Source: Chlamydiia bacterium (GTDB lineage Bacteria > Chlamydiota > Chlamydiia > Chlamydiales > FEN-1388). Taken from it: a stretch of 14,823 bases of DNA. A model generated the notes under the pieces. That model did not search any database. It was given only the letters and a program-made list of their open reading frames with translations, and was not told the DNA's origin. The position numbers and the translations under genes were made by a program. Numbering within the stretch: position 1 is the stretch's first letter; every line of letters starts with the position of its first letter. The DNA is taken from the NCBI GenBank assembly GCA_003170575.1, contig PMZB01000327.1:1-14823 (forward strand), written 5' to 3'. Positions 7,243 to 13,373 of this stretch are shown in pieces.

Positions 7243-7312
7243 ATTAGAGGAGCAAATAGCCAATCTCGTGATAGGGCATATAAAAAAACGGGAAACCAAT
7301 GAGGCGACATAA
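7235..7312 (+). CDS. Possible 25-residue linker ORF between permease and GH3 remnant
   Basis: The ATG lies inside the last codons of the permease. The frame (MCRLEEQIANLVIGHIKK...) ends with TAA overlapping the next ATG (TAATG). The product is a short, charged, possibly helical peptide with no recognised family. The double overlap is what one sees in coupled translation, but a frame this short can arise by chance and the start has no good ribosome site. It may be a real small protein, the start of another lost gene, or nothing. Confidence 0.2.
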   Translation: MCRLEEQIANLVIGHIKKRETNEAT

Positions 7313-7455
7313 TGACTGGATTTTCAGAGATAGAAACAATAATAGGCGCGATGTCGTTAGAGGAAAAAACAGGTTTGATAAGTGGCAAGGACTGGTTTTA
7401 CACAAAGCCTATTCCATCACAATTTCATTACAAAACCCTTAGAGAAGCAATTTAA
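7312..7455 (+). pseudogene. Glycoside hydrolase family 3 (beta-glucosidase) N-terminal remnant
   Basis: The 47-codon frame contains MSLEEKTGLISGKDWFYTKP (residues 14-33). This is the characteristic beginning of GH3 beta-glucosidases (LTLEEKxxLLSGxDxWxTxPIP). These enzymes normally have 600-850 residues, so more than 90% is missing. Family resemblance stops near residue 35 (about 7416), after which the frame runs into unrelated sequence and ends at TAA. A GAGG ribosome site 7 bases before the ATG is still present, and the gene continues the exporter operon in the same direction. Its stop overlaps by three bases with the stop of the antisense effector remnant at 7452-7526. It is a decayed gene, probably cut when the effector array expanded or moved in. 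Confidence 0.65.
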
Positions 7456-7526
7456 CGATTTTGCTTTTTCTCTTCTCTCCTGGGATTCGAAAGAAGGTTA
7501 TTGCCTGAGTAGCTAATGGTATACAT
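7452..7526 (-). pseudogene. 5'-end remnant of a third member of the effector family
   Basis: On the - strand, ATG at 7526 begins MYTISYSGNN, against MYTISDSGNV for the LRR protein starting at 9228. The frame stops after 24 codons. The matching DNA, GCCTGAGTxGCTAATGGTATA with the start codon, continues through the pyrimidine-rich (in + sense) ribosome-binding leader for some 45 bases, so start region and leader were copied together. The copy lies 34 bases downstream of the end of the LRR gene, where a next gene of an array would begin. It is too short to be a functional member. It is strong evidence that the family once had at least three tandem copies here. Confidence 0.7.
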
Positions 7527-7560
7527 GTCTTTTTCTTCTCTTTTCCCCATCCAAGCTGAT

Positions 7561-9228
7561 CTATATCTCCGGTAACTCGATCTCCGGTAACTTGATCCGT
7601 TGTATCGCTGTACCTATTACTCGGAGCAGTACGCTAAAGTAAGTGGAATTTATGAGAGCGCCATAAAGCTCTGATGGGAGGGACAGTATTTTATCATCTT
7701 CTACTTCGAGAAGCGCGATGTGAGGAGGCAAAGGTAATATTTTTGCAGATGTATTGAGAGGATTGCCGTGAAGACGCAAGATAGTAAGAGCTGTTAACTC
7801 GCTGAATTCTTGAGGCAGACTAGTGAGATGATTATCTTCAAGATGAAGCGTATGGAGCTTTTTCAGTTGTCCAATAGTTGGGGGCAAACTTGTGAGCTGA
7901 TTATTGGAAACATTAAGAAGTGTGAGCTCTTTCAGTTGTCCAATAGTTGGGGGCAAACGTGGGAGATTATTAGCATGAAGCTCAAGGGTCTTAAGTGATT
8001 TAATTTCACCGATTTGGTCGGGCAAGGTTGAATATGAGGCGCCGATTATTTCTAAATATTTGAGGTTTTTGAGATCCTTTATTTCCGTCGGAAGATGGGT
8101 CATTTCTTTTACGTTTCTTAACTCCACAGACTCACAATTCAAGGTTGGTAATAAATGAGCATTTTTTTCCCCAGCTGAGGAGAGTTCCTCCTGGGACTTA
8201 AAGACCTGATGAGGAATCGGGGGGGACAATTTATCGCCTAAGAGCACAAGATTGTATGCACGCACTGCTTGTAAAATCTTTTTCCCCATCTCAATGTTAT
8301 CAAAGGATGTAATCTCTGGATAGAGAGCTCTTATTTCTGTAGGAAGATTATACCATTCTCTTTTTAGCTCAATATGTAGAAAGTCGGCAAAACTTATGAT
8401 TCTTTGGCATGCTCTTGGATTTCCTTCGAGCCTTTTTAAATCCTTGATTGTGTGACAAGGCTTACCAAGTGTTGAGTAGTAAAGAGCCATATACTCTTTA
8501 TCTTGACTTATTGCGTTCAGAAACCTTAGGGCTCTCGATTCTTGCACCTTTTCTTCTTTGCTTGGCATCATTGCGAGTATGGCTTTCTGGTCAGTGCGAG
8601 GTAATTCAGTAAGTATCTGAGCAATACTTTCTGGCGGAAGCATATCTATTAATTCCCGAACTAGAAAAATATAGTTGCGCACATCTTTATTTTTGGCTGC
8701 TTCTTCGAGTTTTTTTTGCACATCACGCGGCAAATGCTTTATAAATTTAGTTACTAGAGTTTTTTGGAGAGTAGCAGAAGGCTCCAAGGAAGATGTGGTT
8801 TTGGGCGGCTTCCTTTTAGCAGAAGTCGCTCTTTTAAGGGGAGACTCTTCCTCCATTGGTGTAACACTGGATTGTTCTTCTCCGGGCAGCTTTTCAACGC
8901 GTGCTCTTTTCTCTTGAGGAAGCTCTCCTTCTTCTCCTCTGGGTCGCTTGGCGACAAACTTGATTCCGGGGAACGCCTTGTCTGCTAAGCGAGCGATGGT
9001 GTCCTCAACTATTTCTGCTTGTCCGCTCTGATCGTTTGCTCGGAGCTCCTGAGTTATATTGGCTTGAAGGTCTTTTAGAGCATCAACTGCTTCGGTCTCT
9101 GATTTGTACCGCTGCACGAATACCTGTTGTATTTTCCCACTTAAAGCCTCACGGACGCTTGGAGCATGAGTTACACACTCTTCCAACTGTTGGCGAAATA
9201 CATTGCCTGAGTCGCTAATGGTATACAT
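7561..9228 (-). CDS. Leucine-rich-repeat effector candidate with NLS-like linker and weak F-box-like segment
   Basis: This protein has 555 residues. Residues 1-85 form a module shared with the - strand neighbour (conserved KIQQVF, AVDALKDLQ, QELRAN, TIARLAD). Residues 94-143 are a charged linker with basic clusters (KRPR at 94-97, EKRARVE at 106-112, KR...KRKPPK at 132-143) resembling nuclear localisation signals. Residues about 195-250 (LPPESIAQILTELPRTD...) weakly resemble an F-box. About 365-515 are six or seven leucine-rich repeats of 23 residues (LPPTIGQLKxL). The C-terminus ends with a duplicated LPEI. No signal peptide is present, so export would be by a type III-like route. The start is set by an AGAGGAG site 8 bases upstream. 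A host-directed effector is the best inference; LRRs serve protein binding. Confidence 0.88.
   Translation of the reverse strand: MYTISDSGNVFRQQLEECVTHAPSVREALSGKIQQVFVQRYKSETEAVDALKDLQANITQELRANDQSGQAEIVEDTIARLADKAFPGIKFVAKRPRGEEGELPQEKRARVEKLPGEEQSSVTPMEEESPLKRATSAKRKPPKTTSSLEPSATLQKTLVTKFIKHLPRDVQKKLEEAAKNKDVRNYIFLVRELIDMLPPESIAQILTELPRTDQKAILAMMPSKEEKVQESRALRFLNAISQDKEYMALYYSTLGKPCHTIKDLKRLEGNPRACQRIISFADFLHIELKREWYNLPTEIRALYPEITSFDNIEMGKKILQAVRAYNLVLLGDKLSPPIPHQVFKSQEELSSAGEKNAHLLPTLNCESVELRNVKEMTHLPTEIKDLKNLKYLEIIGASYSTLPDQIGEIKSLKTLELHANNLPRLPPTIGQLKELTLLNVSNNQLTSLPPTIGQLKKLHTLHLEDNHLTSLPQEFSELTALTILRLHGNPLNTSAKILPLPPHIALLEVEDDKILSLPSELYGALINSTYFSVLLRVIGTAIQRIKLPEIELPEI
7566..7595 (-). 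repeat. 15-bp tandem duplication at the LRR gene 3' end
   Basis: On the + strand TATCTCCGGTAACTCGATCTCCGGTAACTTGATC contains two adjacent units TCTCCGGTAACTxGA. They encode the repeated KLPEI/ELPEI at the extreme C-terminus. It is a recent in-frame slippage-type duplication that may be variable between strains. Confidence 0.7.
7861..7958 (-). repeat. 69-bp spaced identical blocks within the LRR coding region
   Basis: A 29-base block starting TTTCAGTTGTCCAATAGT at 7861 is repeated exactly at 7930, one 23-residue LRR (69 bp) further. It encodes LPPTIGQLK in both units. DNA identity this high between two repeats points to recent duplication or gene conversion of a repeat unit, while the other repeats have diverged. 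Confidence 0.85.
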
Positions 9229-9259
9229 GCCTCTTTCTCCTCTTTTTCCCTTAAATTTT

Positions 9260-9288
9260 TTTTAACAGATTTATTCAAATTATGTAAA
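9260..9288 (-). promoter_or_regulatory. Putative promoter of the LRR effector gene
   Basis: Read on the - strand, TTTACA (9288-9283) is followed after 17 bases by TTAAAA (9265-9260), about 32 bases before the start codon at 9228. The TTTACATAA element and the flanking A-tract recur upstream of the sister gene starting at 11140. The -10 match is poor, so the exact hexamers are uncertain. The rest of the 253-base gap holds no gene. Confidence 0.4.
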
Positions 9289-9481
9289 GAATTTTTTCTC
9301 ACTTTTGTCTAAAGCCTTCTCACACATATTGCAGCGAATAAGGGTGGTCAGTCAGTGGGGAAAATTGGCCTAGAAATCTCCATCTTCTCCTTTAAAAAAT
9401 AACAAAGAATGCCTCGGTTTATTTTTGAGAAGTTTCTGAAGGCGAATCAAGAACTTACAACTTTCCCTTTATGAACGCCGA

Positions 9482-11140
9482 CTATCTAGAATATTCTTCA
9501 AGGTTTGATGATATAGTCAACTTGCTTTTTCTCTTTTTTAATTCTGCACTTCCTTGGTCATACAGACTTCGAAGGTGTTTTTCTGGGATTTCTGGTAAGG
9601 CATCCTTGATGTTTTCTTTAAATGGCGGCATCCCTTCACATGGATGCTGGTAGGGAATGGGGATGGTTGACGAGGGTTTTTCGAGCATTTCCCCAGCCTT
9701 GCCAACAAGGTAGTCCGTGATATACGTGCGTAACTTCCAATATGTTTCCCCATTATTTACATTGCGCAAATGGCTATGCAACCATACCAGAATTGATTTT
9801 TGCGGACAATTATCCAGCTCCTGCTCCCTATACGACACATACCCAACAGGCTTTTTGTTGATTGTTTGACTATATTTAAATAATGTGTAATAGAATTGAT
9901 CTTCGGTATTAAACCCTCCTTCATCAGGAATACTAACAGCCTCAAAGAGAAGGTTCTCGATGTCTTCCTCTGACAGATTCGCACATTCTAAGGGAAAAAC
10001 TCTCCCTGAAATTTCCTCTTCTCTCTTTTCTGCCGCATGGAGTAAGGTTGCAGTGTTGAAAATGACAACAGAATATTTATCTCCTCTTTTTTGGACTTCT
10101 ATGACAATAGCATGCATTCCTCCTCTATCGGTAGCGAATCCAAATGGTAACGTAAGAAAATCCCCATCCTGTAAATTTTTGACTTGATGGACTATCTTTT
10201 CTGCGAGTCCATGGGTCAAATCAGCTACGTCATCGGGAGATATGTTTTTGGGGTAGTCTTCAACTTCTTCGGGGAGTGCTAGAAGAAAGCTTTCGAAAAG
10301 GGTTTGAGGTAGTGCGGCAATGAGCTGAGATTTCAACGTAAGCAAAATATTCTTTTCTTCAGTGGTTAAAGAATTTTGCTCTTTTGACAAAAATCCTTCT
10401 ATCATCTGGCTATAGAAAGCGGTTTGCAAATCAGGAACCGAAAAGCCAAAAGTTTTCTCCATTTTTTTTGAAACGTGCACATTTACATCACGAGAAGACT
10501 CTCTCTCCAACGATTCAAATGTATCAAAAAATAGTGCTTGCATATTGAAACTAGGAGAATTTAAATACCTAACAACCTCGTTAAAGCGAGAACGCAAAGA
10601 GGCAGCTAATTCGGGAGGTAGGAGCTCTTGTTCCGAAAGCTCTTGAGGAACTGGCGGTTCCAATCTGGTCCTTTTTGCTGGGGGAGCCTCTTCTTGCTCC
10701 TTTACGCGACGGCGCTTTCCTGGTCGTATCGGCTGGATGTGGGGCTGCACCTTTTCTTCCAAAGAAGTAACGTCACTTGGTTGTTCTTCACCTGAAACCT
10801 CTTCAACGCGCGCTTTTTTCCTGTGAGGAAGCTCTACTTCTTCTTCCAAAGGTCGCTTCGTGCCAAGATGGGTACCTGGGAGCATCGTATCTGCTAAGCG
10901 TGCAATGGTTAACTCAACTATCACTGCTAGTTCGTTCTTATTGTTTGCGCGAAGTTCCTGAACTATATGGGTTTGAAGGTCTTTTAGAGCGTCAACTGCT
11001 TCTGCCTCTGATTTGTAACTCTGTGCAAATACTTGTTGTATTTTTTCTTTTAATGATGCTTGCCTTCTTCCATAAGGAAGCTGATACACACTGTCTTCCA
11101 AAGAGAAGCGAAAAGGGCCTGAATCACCAATGCTATACAT
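9482..11140 (-). CDS. Effector candidate with NLS-like motifs and possible CE-clan cysteine hydrolase domain
   Basis: This protein has 552 residues. Residues 1-85 match the N-terminal module of the LRR neighbour closely (KSExEAVDALKDLQ, QELRANxxxE, TIARLAD). A charged linker follows with several basic clusters: RKKARVE (107-113), GKRRRVK (141-147) and PPAKRTRLE (153-161), the last close to the c-Myc NLS. Residues about 170-320 are helical. The C-terminal part holds GGMHAIVIEV (His343), VVIFNTA (Asn362) and YREQELDNCPQKS (Gln440, Cys445). That His-Asn/Asp-Gln-Cys order is the one found in CE-clan peptidases and YopJ-like enzymes, although the Gln-Cys spacing is 5 rather than the usual 6. No signal peptide is seen. 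The AGAGGA site 6 bases upstream supports the start. The catalytic assignment is inference; the family membership with the LRR gene is clear. Confidence 0.85.
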   Translation of the reverse strand: MYSIGDSGPFRFSLEDSVYQLPYGRRQASLKEKIQQVFAQSYKSEAEAVDALKDLQTHIVQELRANNKNELAVIVELTIARLADTMLPGTHLGTKRPLEEEVELPHRKKARVEEVSGEEQPSDVTSLEEKVQPHIQPIRPGKRRRVKEQEEAPPAKRTRLEPPVPQELSEQELLPPELAASLRSRFNEVVRYLNSPSFNMQALFFDTFESLERESSRDVNVHVSKKMEKTFGFSVPDLQTAFYSQMIEGFLSKEQNSLTTEEKNILLTLKSQLIAALPQTLFESFLLALPEEVEDYPKNISPDDVADLTHGLAEKIVHQVKNLQDGDFLTLPFGFATDRGGMHAIVIEVQKRGDKYSVVIFNTATLLHAAEKREEEISGRVFPLECANLSEEDIENLLFEAVSIPDEGGFNTEDQFYYTLFKYSQTINKKPVGYVSYREQELDNCPQKSILVWLHSHLRNVNNGETYWKLRTYITDYLVGKAGEMLEKPSSTIPIPYQHPCEGMPPFKENIKDALPEIPEKHLRSLYDQGSAELKKRKSKLTISSNLEEYSR

Positions 11141-11165
11141 ATCTTTTCCTCTTTTTTCTACTTTT

Positions 11166-11193
11166 ACATTAACACTTTTTTTATTTATGTAAA
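11166..11193 (-). promoter_or_regulatory. Putative promoter of the cysteine-hydrolase-like effector gene
   Basis: On the - strand, TTTACA (11193-11188), 16 bases, then TAATGT (11171-11166), placed 26 bases before the start codon at 11140. The same TTTACATAA, with a preceding CAAAAGT and A-tract, occurs upstream of the LRR gene, so the two genes are likely controlled alike. The -10 element is a weak match. Confidence 0.4.
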
Positions 11194-11365
11194 TAATTTT
11201 TTTAGACTTTTGCTTAAATCCGATCGAATGCTCATAATACCTATAAAGTCTTTGATATCGGGAATAGGATTTAGAACTTTTTATTTACTCAGCCTCAAGT
11301 ATCGGCTCTTATGCGGGGCTTTTGGTCTCGATGCGTCGTTTCTTAGAAAATGCAGGAGTTAAGCC

Positions 11366-11695
11366 ATGATGAAATATAAAGGTTATACAGGTCATGTAGA
11401 ATACGATGACGAGGCGAAAATCTTCCATGGGGAAGTCCTTGGAATCAAAGACGTAGTAACATTCCAAGGAACTACCGTAGAAGAAATTGAGAAGGCTTTT
11501 AAAGATTCTGTGAATGATTATCTTGCTTTCTGTAAAGAAAGAGGAGAAGAGCCTGAAAGACCATTTTCAGGGAAATTTAATTTACGAATACCGCCAGACT
11601 TACATGCAAAGATCTTTATTGCCGCTAAGCTTCATCGTGAGAGCATAAATAACTACATCACAAGAACTCTCCGACAGTCTGTATCTTACGCTTAA
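11366..11695 (+). CDS. HicB-family antitoxin-like protein, apparently without a HicA partner
   Basis: The product has 109 residues. The N-terminus (YKGYTGHVEYDDEAKIFHGE, then ... VTFQGTTVEEIEKAF) is the partly degraded RNase H-like fold typical of HicB. Residues about 70-106 (GKFNLRIPPDLH ... SINNYITRTL) match a ribbon-helix-helix DNA-binding domain. HicB proteins normally neutralise the mRNA-cleaving toxin HicA and repress their own operon. I find no HicA-like frame (about 60 residues, GSHxxF motif) in the 225 bases before it or the 91 bases after it, so it appears to be an orphan regulator or remnant module. AGGAG at 11354-11358, 7 bases before the first of two ATGs, sets the start. Length is normal for this subgroup. 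Confidence 0.88.
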   Translation: MMKYKGYTGHVEYDDEAKIFHGEVLGIKDVVTFQGTTVEEIEKAFKDSVNDYLAFCKERGEEPERPFSGKFNLRIPPDLHAKIFIAAKLHRESINNYITRTLRQSVSYA

Positions 11696-11708
11696 TTATA
11701 CGAGGTTC

Positions 11709-11719
11709 TTGCAAAACTC
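11709..11719 (+). repeat. Direct repeat TTGCAAAACTC, left copy
   Basis: This 11-bp sequence, preceded by GAGGTTC, recurs in the same orientation at 13281-13291. The two copies bracket the FAD oxidoreductase gene. They may be ends left by an insertion element or chance AT-rich matches. Confidence 0.4.
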
Positions 11720-11756
11720 ATGACGACAATCAATAAGCAAAACTGATACCATGTTT

Positions 11757-11775
11757 TTAATTTAATACAAATTAA
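11757..11775. promoter_or_regulatory. AT-rich inverted repeat before the oxidoreductase gene
   Basis: TTAATTT-AATAC-AAATTAA is a perfect 7-bp inverted repeat ending 11 bases before the preferred ATG (11787). It could be an operator, or a weak hairpin that affects initiation. The AT-richness makes a chance match possible. Confidence 0.25.
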
Positions 11776-11776
11776 T

Positions 11777-11780
11777 GGAG
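11777..11780 (+). promoter_or_regulatory. Ribosome site deciding the oxidoreductase start
   Basis: GGAG lies 6 bases before the ATG at 11787. The in-frame ATG at 11775 overlaps this site and has only AT-rich sequence before it, so the downstream start is preferred. Confidence 0.7.
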
Positions 11781-11786
11781 ATAACA

Positions 11787-13268
11787 ATGATTGTTTCATC
11801 GGAAAATAAACCTATTGACATTTCAGCGCCTCAAGCATGGTCCTCTCCTCTTCAAGAGCAGAGGTCCTGCAGTAGCTTTGATTTCGATGCGATTGTTGTT
11901 GGCTCAGGTCTTGGAGGATTGGCTTGTGCAGCGCTTTTGGCTAAACACTCAATCAAAGTCCTTGTTCTTGAGCAGCACTATCAGGTCGGCGGCTATTGTT
12001 CATCTTTTCAACGAAATGGCTTCACATTTACTTCTGGAGTAGAAGATATCAGTGGTGTTGAAGCAGGAGATACTGCTCAACTTTTAGCAGAGCTTGATCT
12101 AAAAAAAGAAGACCTGTTTGTCTTGAACACACGGATGTTTATCATAGGAGATAAGCGTATTAGGCTTGATGGTACTAAGCAAGGTACTGTTTCTGCGCTC
12201 TCTAAAGCCTTTCCAGATGAAGCTGAGGCTATTGTCAGGTTCATAGATGAAGCGGAATATGTTTTACGGATGGAAGATCCGGGAAATGAGACTGTACAAA
12301 GTTGGGTATCGATCACATATCAGCAAAAACTAGACCAATACTTTAGAAATCCAGAGCTCAAGTCTTTCTTCTGTTCACTTCTTGTATACATAGGGATGCC
12401 GGCAGACCAAGTTCCAGCGCAAGCTGCTATTGGTCCATGCTTGAGCTACTTCATTGTTGGAGGGTATTATCCAAAAGGTGGCCCACAGAATTTCGTAAAT
12501 AGCATTCGAGACTACATCACAGCGCATAGCGGCAAGGTCTTAACAAATAAGCATGTCGACGAAATTATAGTCTCAGACGGTATTGTCGGCGGTGTCAGAG
12601 TTGGCGACAAGACGTACTCAAGCCCAGTTGTTGTTAGCAATGTTAATGCAAAAACTCTTTACCAGAGGCTTATAGCTCCTGGAAGGGTCCACAAAGTATT
12701 TGTCGACGCCATTGGCGCTCTGCCTATGTCCATCTCCTGCTGCATGGTTCAAATCGGTACAGACATTGATCTTTCATGCCTGCCATCTCACATCCAAGTG
12801 CTTGACAAAGGAGCACATTGCCATTGTGTCATAAACTCTAATGCCGATCACTCTTTAGCTCCAGAAGGTAAAAGCAGCCTTACTTTTATATGTGGAGGAG
12901 ATTATAGAAAAACTCCTCCTCGCGGTACTCCAGAATATGCTCGTTATAAAGACGAGAGAGCAAAGACTATTATCTCTAGAGCCGAGGCCGGAATACCAAA
13001 TTTGCAGGATTTGCAAAAACATATTTTAGCGCTCGATATTTCAACGCCACTTACCTTTGAGCGATATACGTCTATGCCTGAAGGTGCAATTTATGGCTTT
13101 GAGCAATCAATCGGACTTACGCGCCCAAATTTTAAGTCGCCAATTCGCGGCCTGTATCTTGCAAGCTCATCAACCGCTGGTGGCGGAGTAGAGAGTGTAA
13201 TTGGCGCTGGTTTGACTTGCGCCAGGGATATTTTGGGGAAAAATACCGCTCACTCTTCATCCAGTTGA
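11787..13268 (+). CDS. FAD-dependent oxidoreductase of the phytoene desaturase / retinol saturase type
   Basis: From the preferred ATG the product has 493 residues, the normal size for this family. Residues 34-64 form the Rossmann FAD site: VVGSGLGGLACA (37-48) and the ribose-binding acidic residue in VLVLEQH (Glu62). A second family hallmark, VGGYCSSFQRNGFTF, follows. Near the C-terminus GLYLASSSTAGGGVESVIGAG is the second FAD-contact motif of CrtI/RetSat proteins. Such enzymes desaturate, isomerise or saturate polyene or isoprenoid chains. No other carotenoid gene lies nearby, so the substrate cannot be inferred. An in-frame ATG at 11775 would add four residues but overlaps the GGAG. The Ser-rich C-terminus is unremarkable. 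An 11-bp direct repeat lies on each side of the gene. Confidence 0.9.
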   Translation: MIVSSENKPIDISAPQAWSSPLQEQRSCSSFDFDAIVVGSGLGGLACAALLAKHSIKVLVLEQHYQVGGYCSSFQRNGFTFTSGVEDISGVEAGDTAQLLAELDLKKEDLFVLNTRMFIIGDKRIRLDGTKQGTVSALSKAFPDEAEAIVRFIDEAEYVLRMEDPGNETVQSWVSITYQQKLDQYFRNPELKSFFCSLLVYIGMPADQVPAQAAIGPCLSYFIVGGYYPKGGPQNFVNSIRDYITAHSGKVLTNKHVDEIIVSDGIVGGVRVGDKTYSSPVVVSNVNAKTLYQRLIAPGRVHKVFVDAIGALPMSISCCMVQIGTDIDLSCLPSHIQVLDKGAHCHCVINSNADHSLAPEGKSSLTFICGGDYRKTPPRGTPEYARYKDERAKTIISRAEAGIPNLQDLQKHILALDISTPLTFERYTSMPEGAIYGFEQSIGLTRPNFKSPIRGLYLASSSTAGGGVESVIGAGLTCARDILGKNTAHSSSS

Positions 13269-13280
13269 TTTAGGGGGCTT

Positions 13281-13291
13281 TTGCAAAACTC
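13281..13291 (+). repeat. Direct repeat TTGCAAAACTC, right copy
   Basis: This is identical to 11709-11719 and in the same orientation. It lies 12 bases after the oxidoreductase stop and runs into the terminator stem. Confidence 0.4.
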
Positions 13292-13328
13292 GGAAAAGAT
13301 CCCATCTTCGTCGGAATTTTTTCCGAGT
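13288..13328. terminator. Bidirectional terminator between convergent genes
   Basis: ACTCGGAAAA (13288-13297) pairs perfectly with TTTTCCGAGT (13319-13328). Nested inside is a tighter hairpin TCGGAA-TTTT-TTCCGA (13311-13326), so two mutually exclusive structures are possible. On the - strand the long stem is followed by TTTGC, which suits the Fic gene. On the + strand it would end the oxidoreductase transcript but lacks a good T run. Its place between two gene ends fits termination in both directions. Confidence 0.65.
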
Positions 13329-13373
13329 CTTACAGAAACCTAAAATATCGGTTAAACATTTTTCTCCAGTCCC

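Noticed and set aside
7465..7480. A 14-base match (in - sense AAGAGAAAAAGCAA) between the remnant and the end of the second effector gene near 9527
   Set aside because: Purine-rich low-complexity sequence in a different reading frame. It is too weak to claim that the remnant is a fusion of two family members.
7810..7998. Open frame on the + strand opposite the LRR gene
   Set aside because: It is the antisense shadow of the leucine-rich repeats; its apparent internal repeats are the complement of the LRR repeat and it lacks a ribosome site.
8675..8988. Overlapping + strand and alternative - strand frames opposite the effector linker
   Set aside because: They arise from the Lys/Arg/Glu-rich linker read in other frames and have compositionally odd Ser/Leu/Phe-rich products.
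10777..11172. 131-codon + strand frame opposite the N-terminus of the second effector
   Set aside because: The - strand frame has a family match with the LRR gene, a ribosome site and conserved motifs. The + strand product is Leu-rich antisense with no such support.
11141..11365. A HicA toxin gene upstream of HicB
   Set aside because: No frame in the gap shows the HicA length or its conserved Gly-Ser-His motif.
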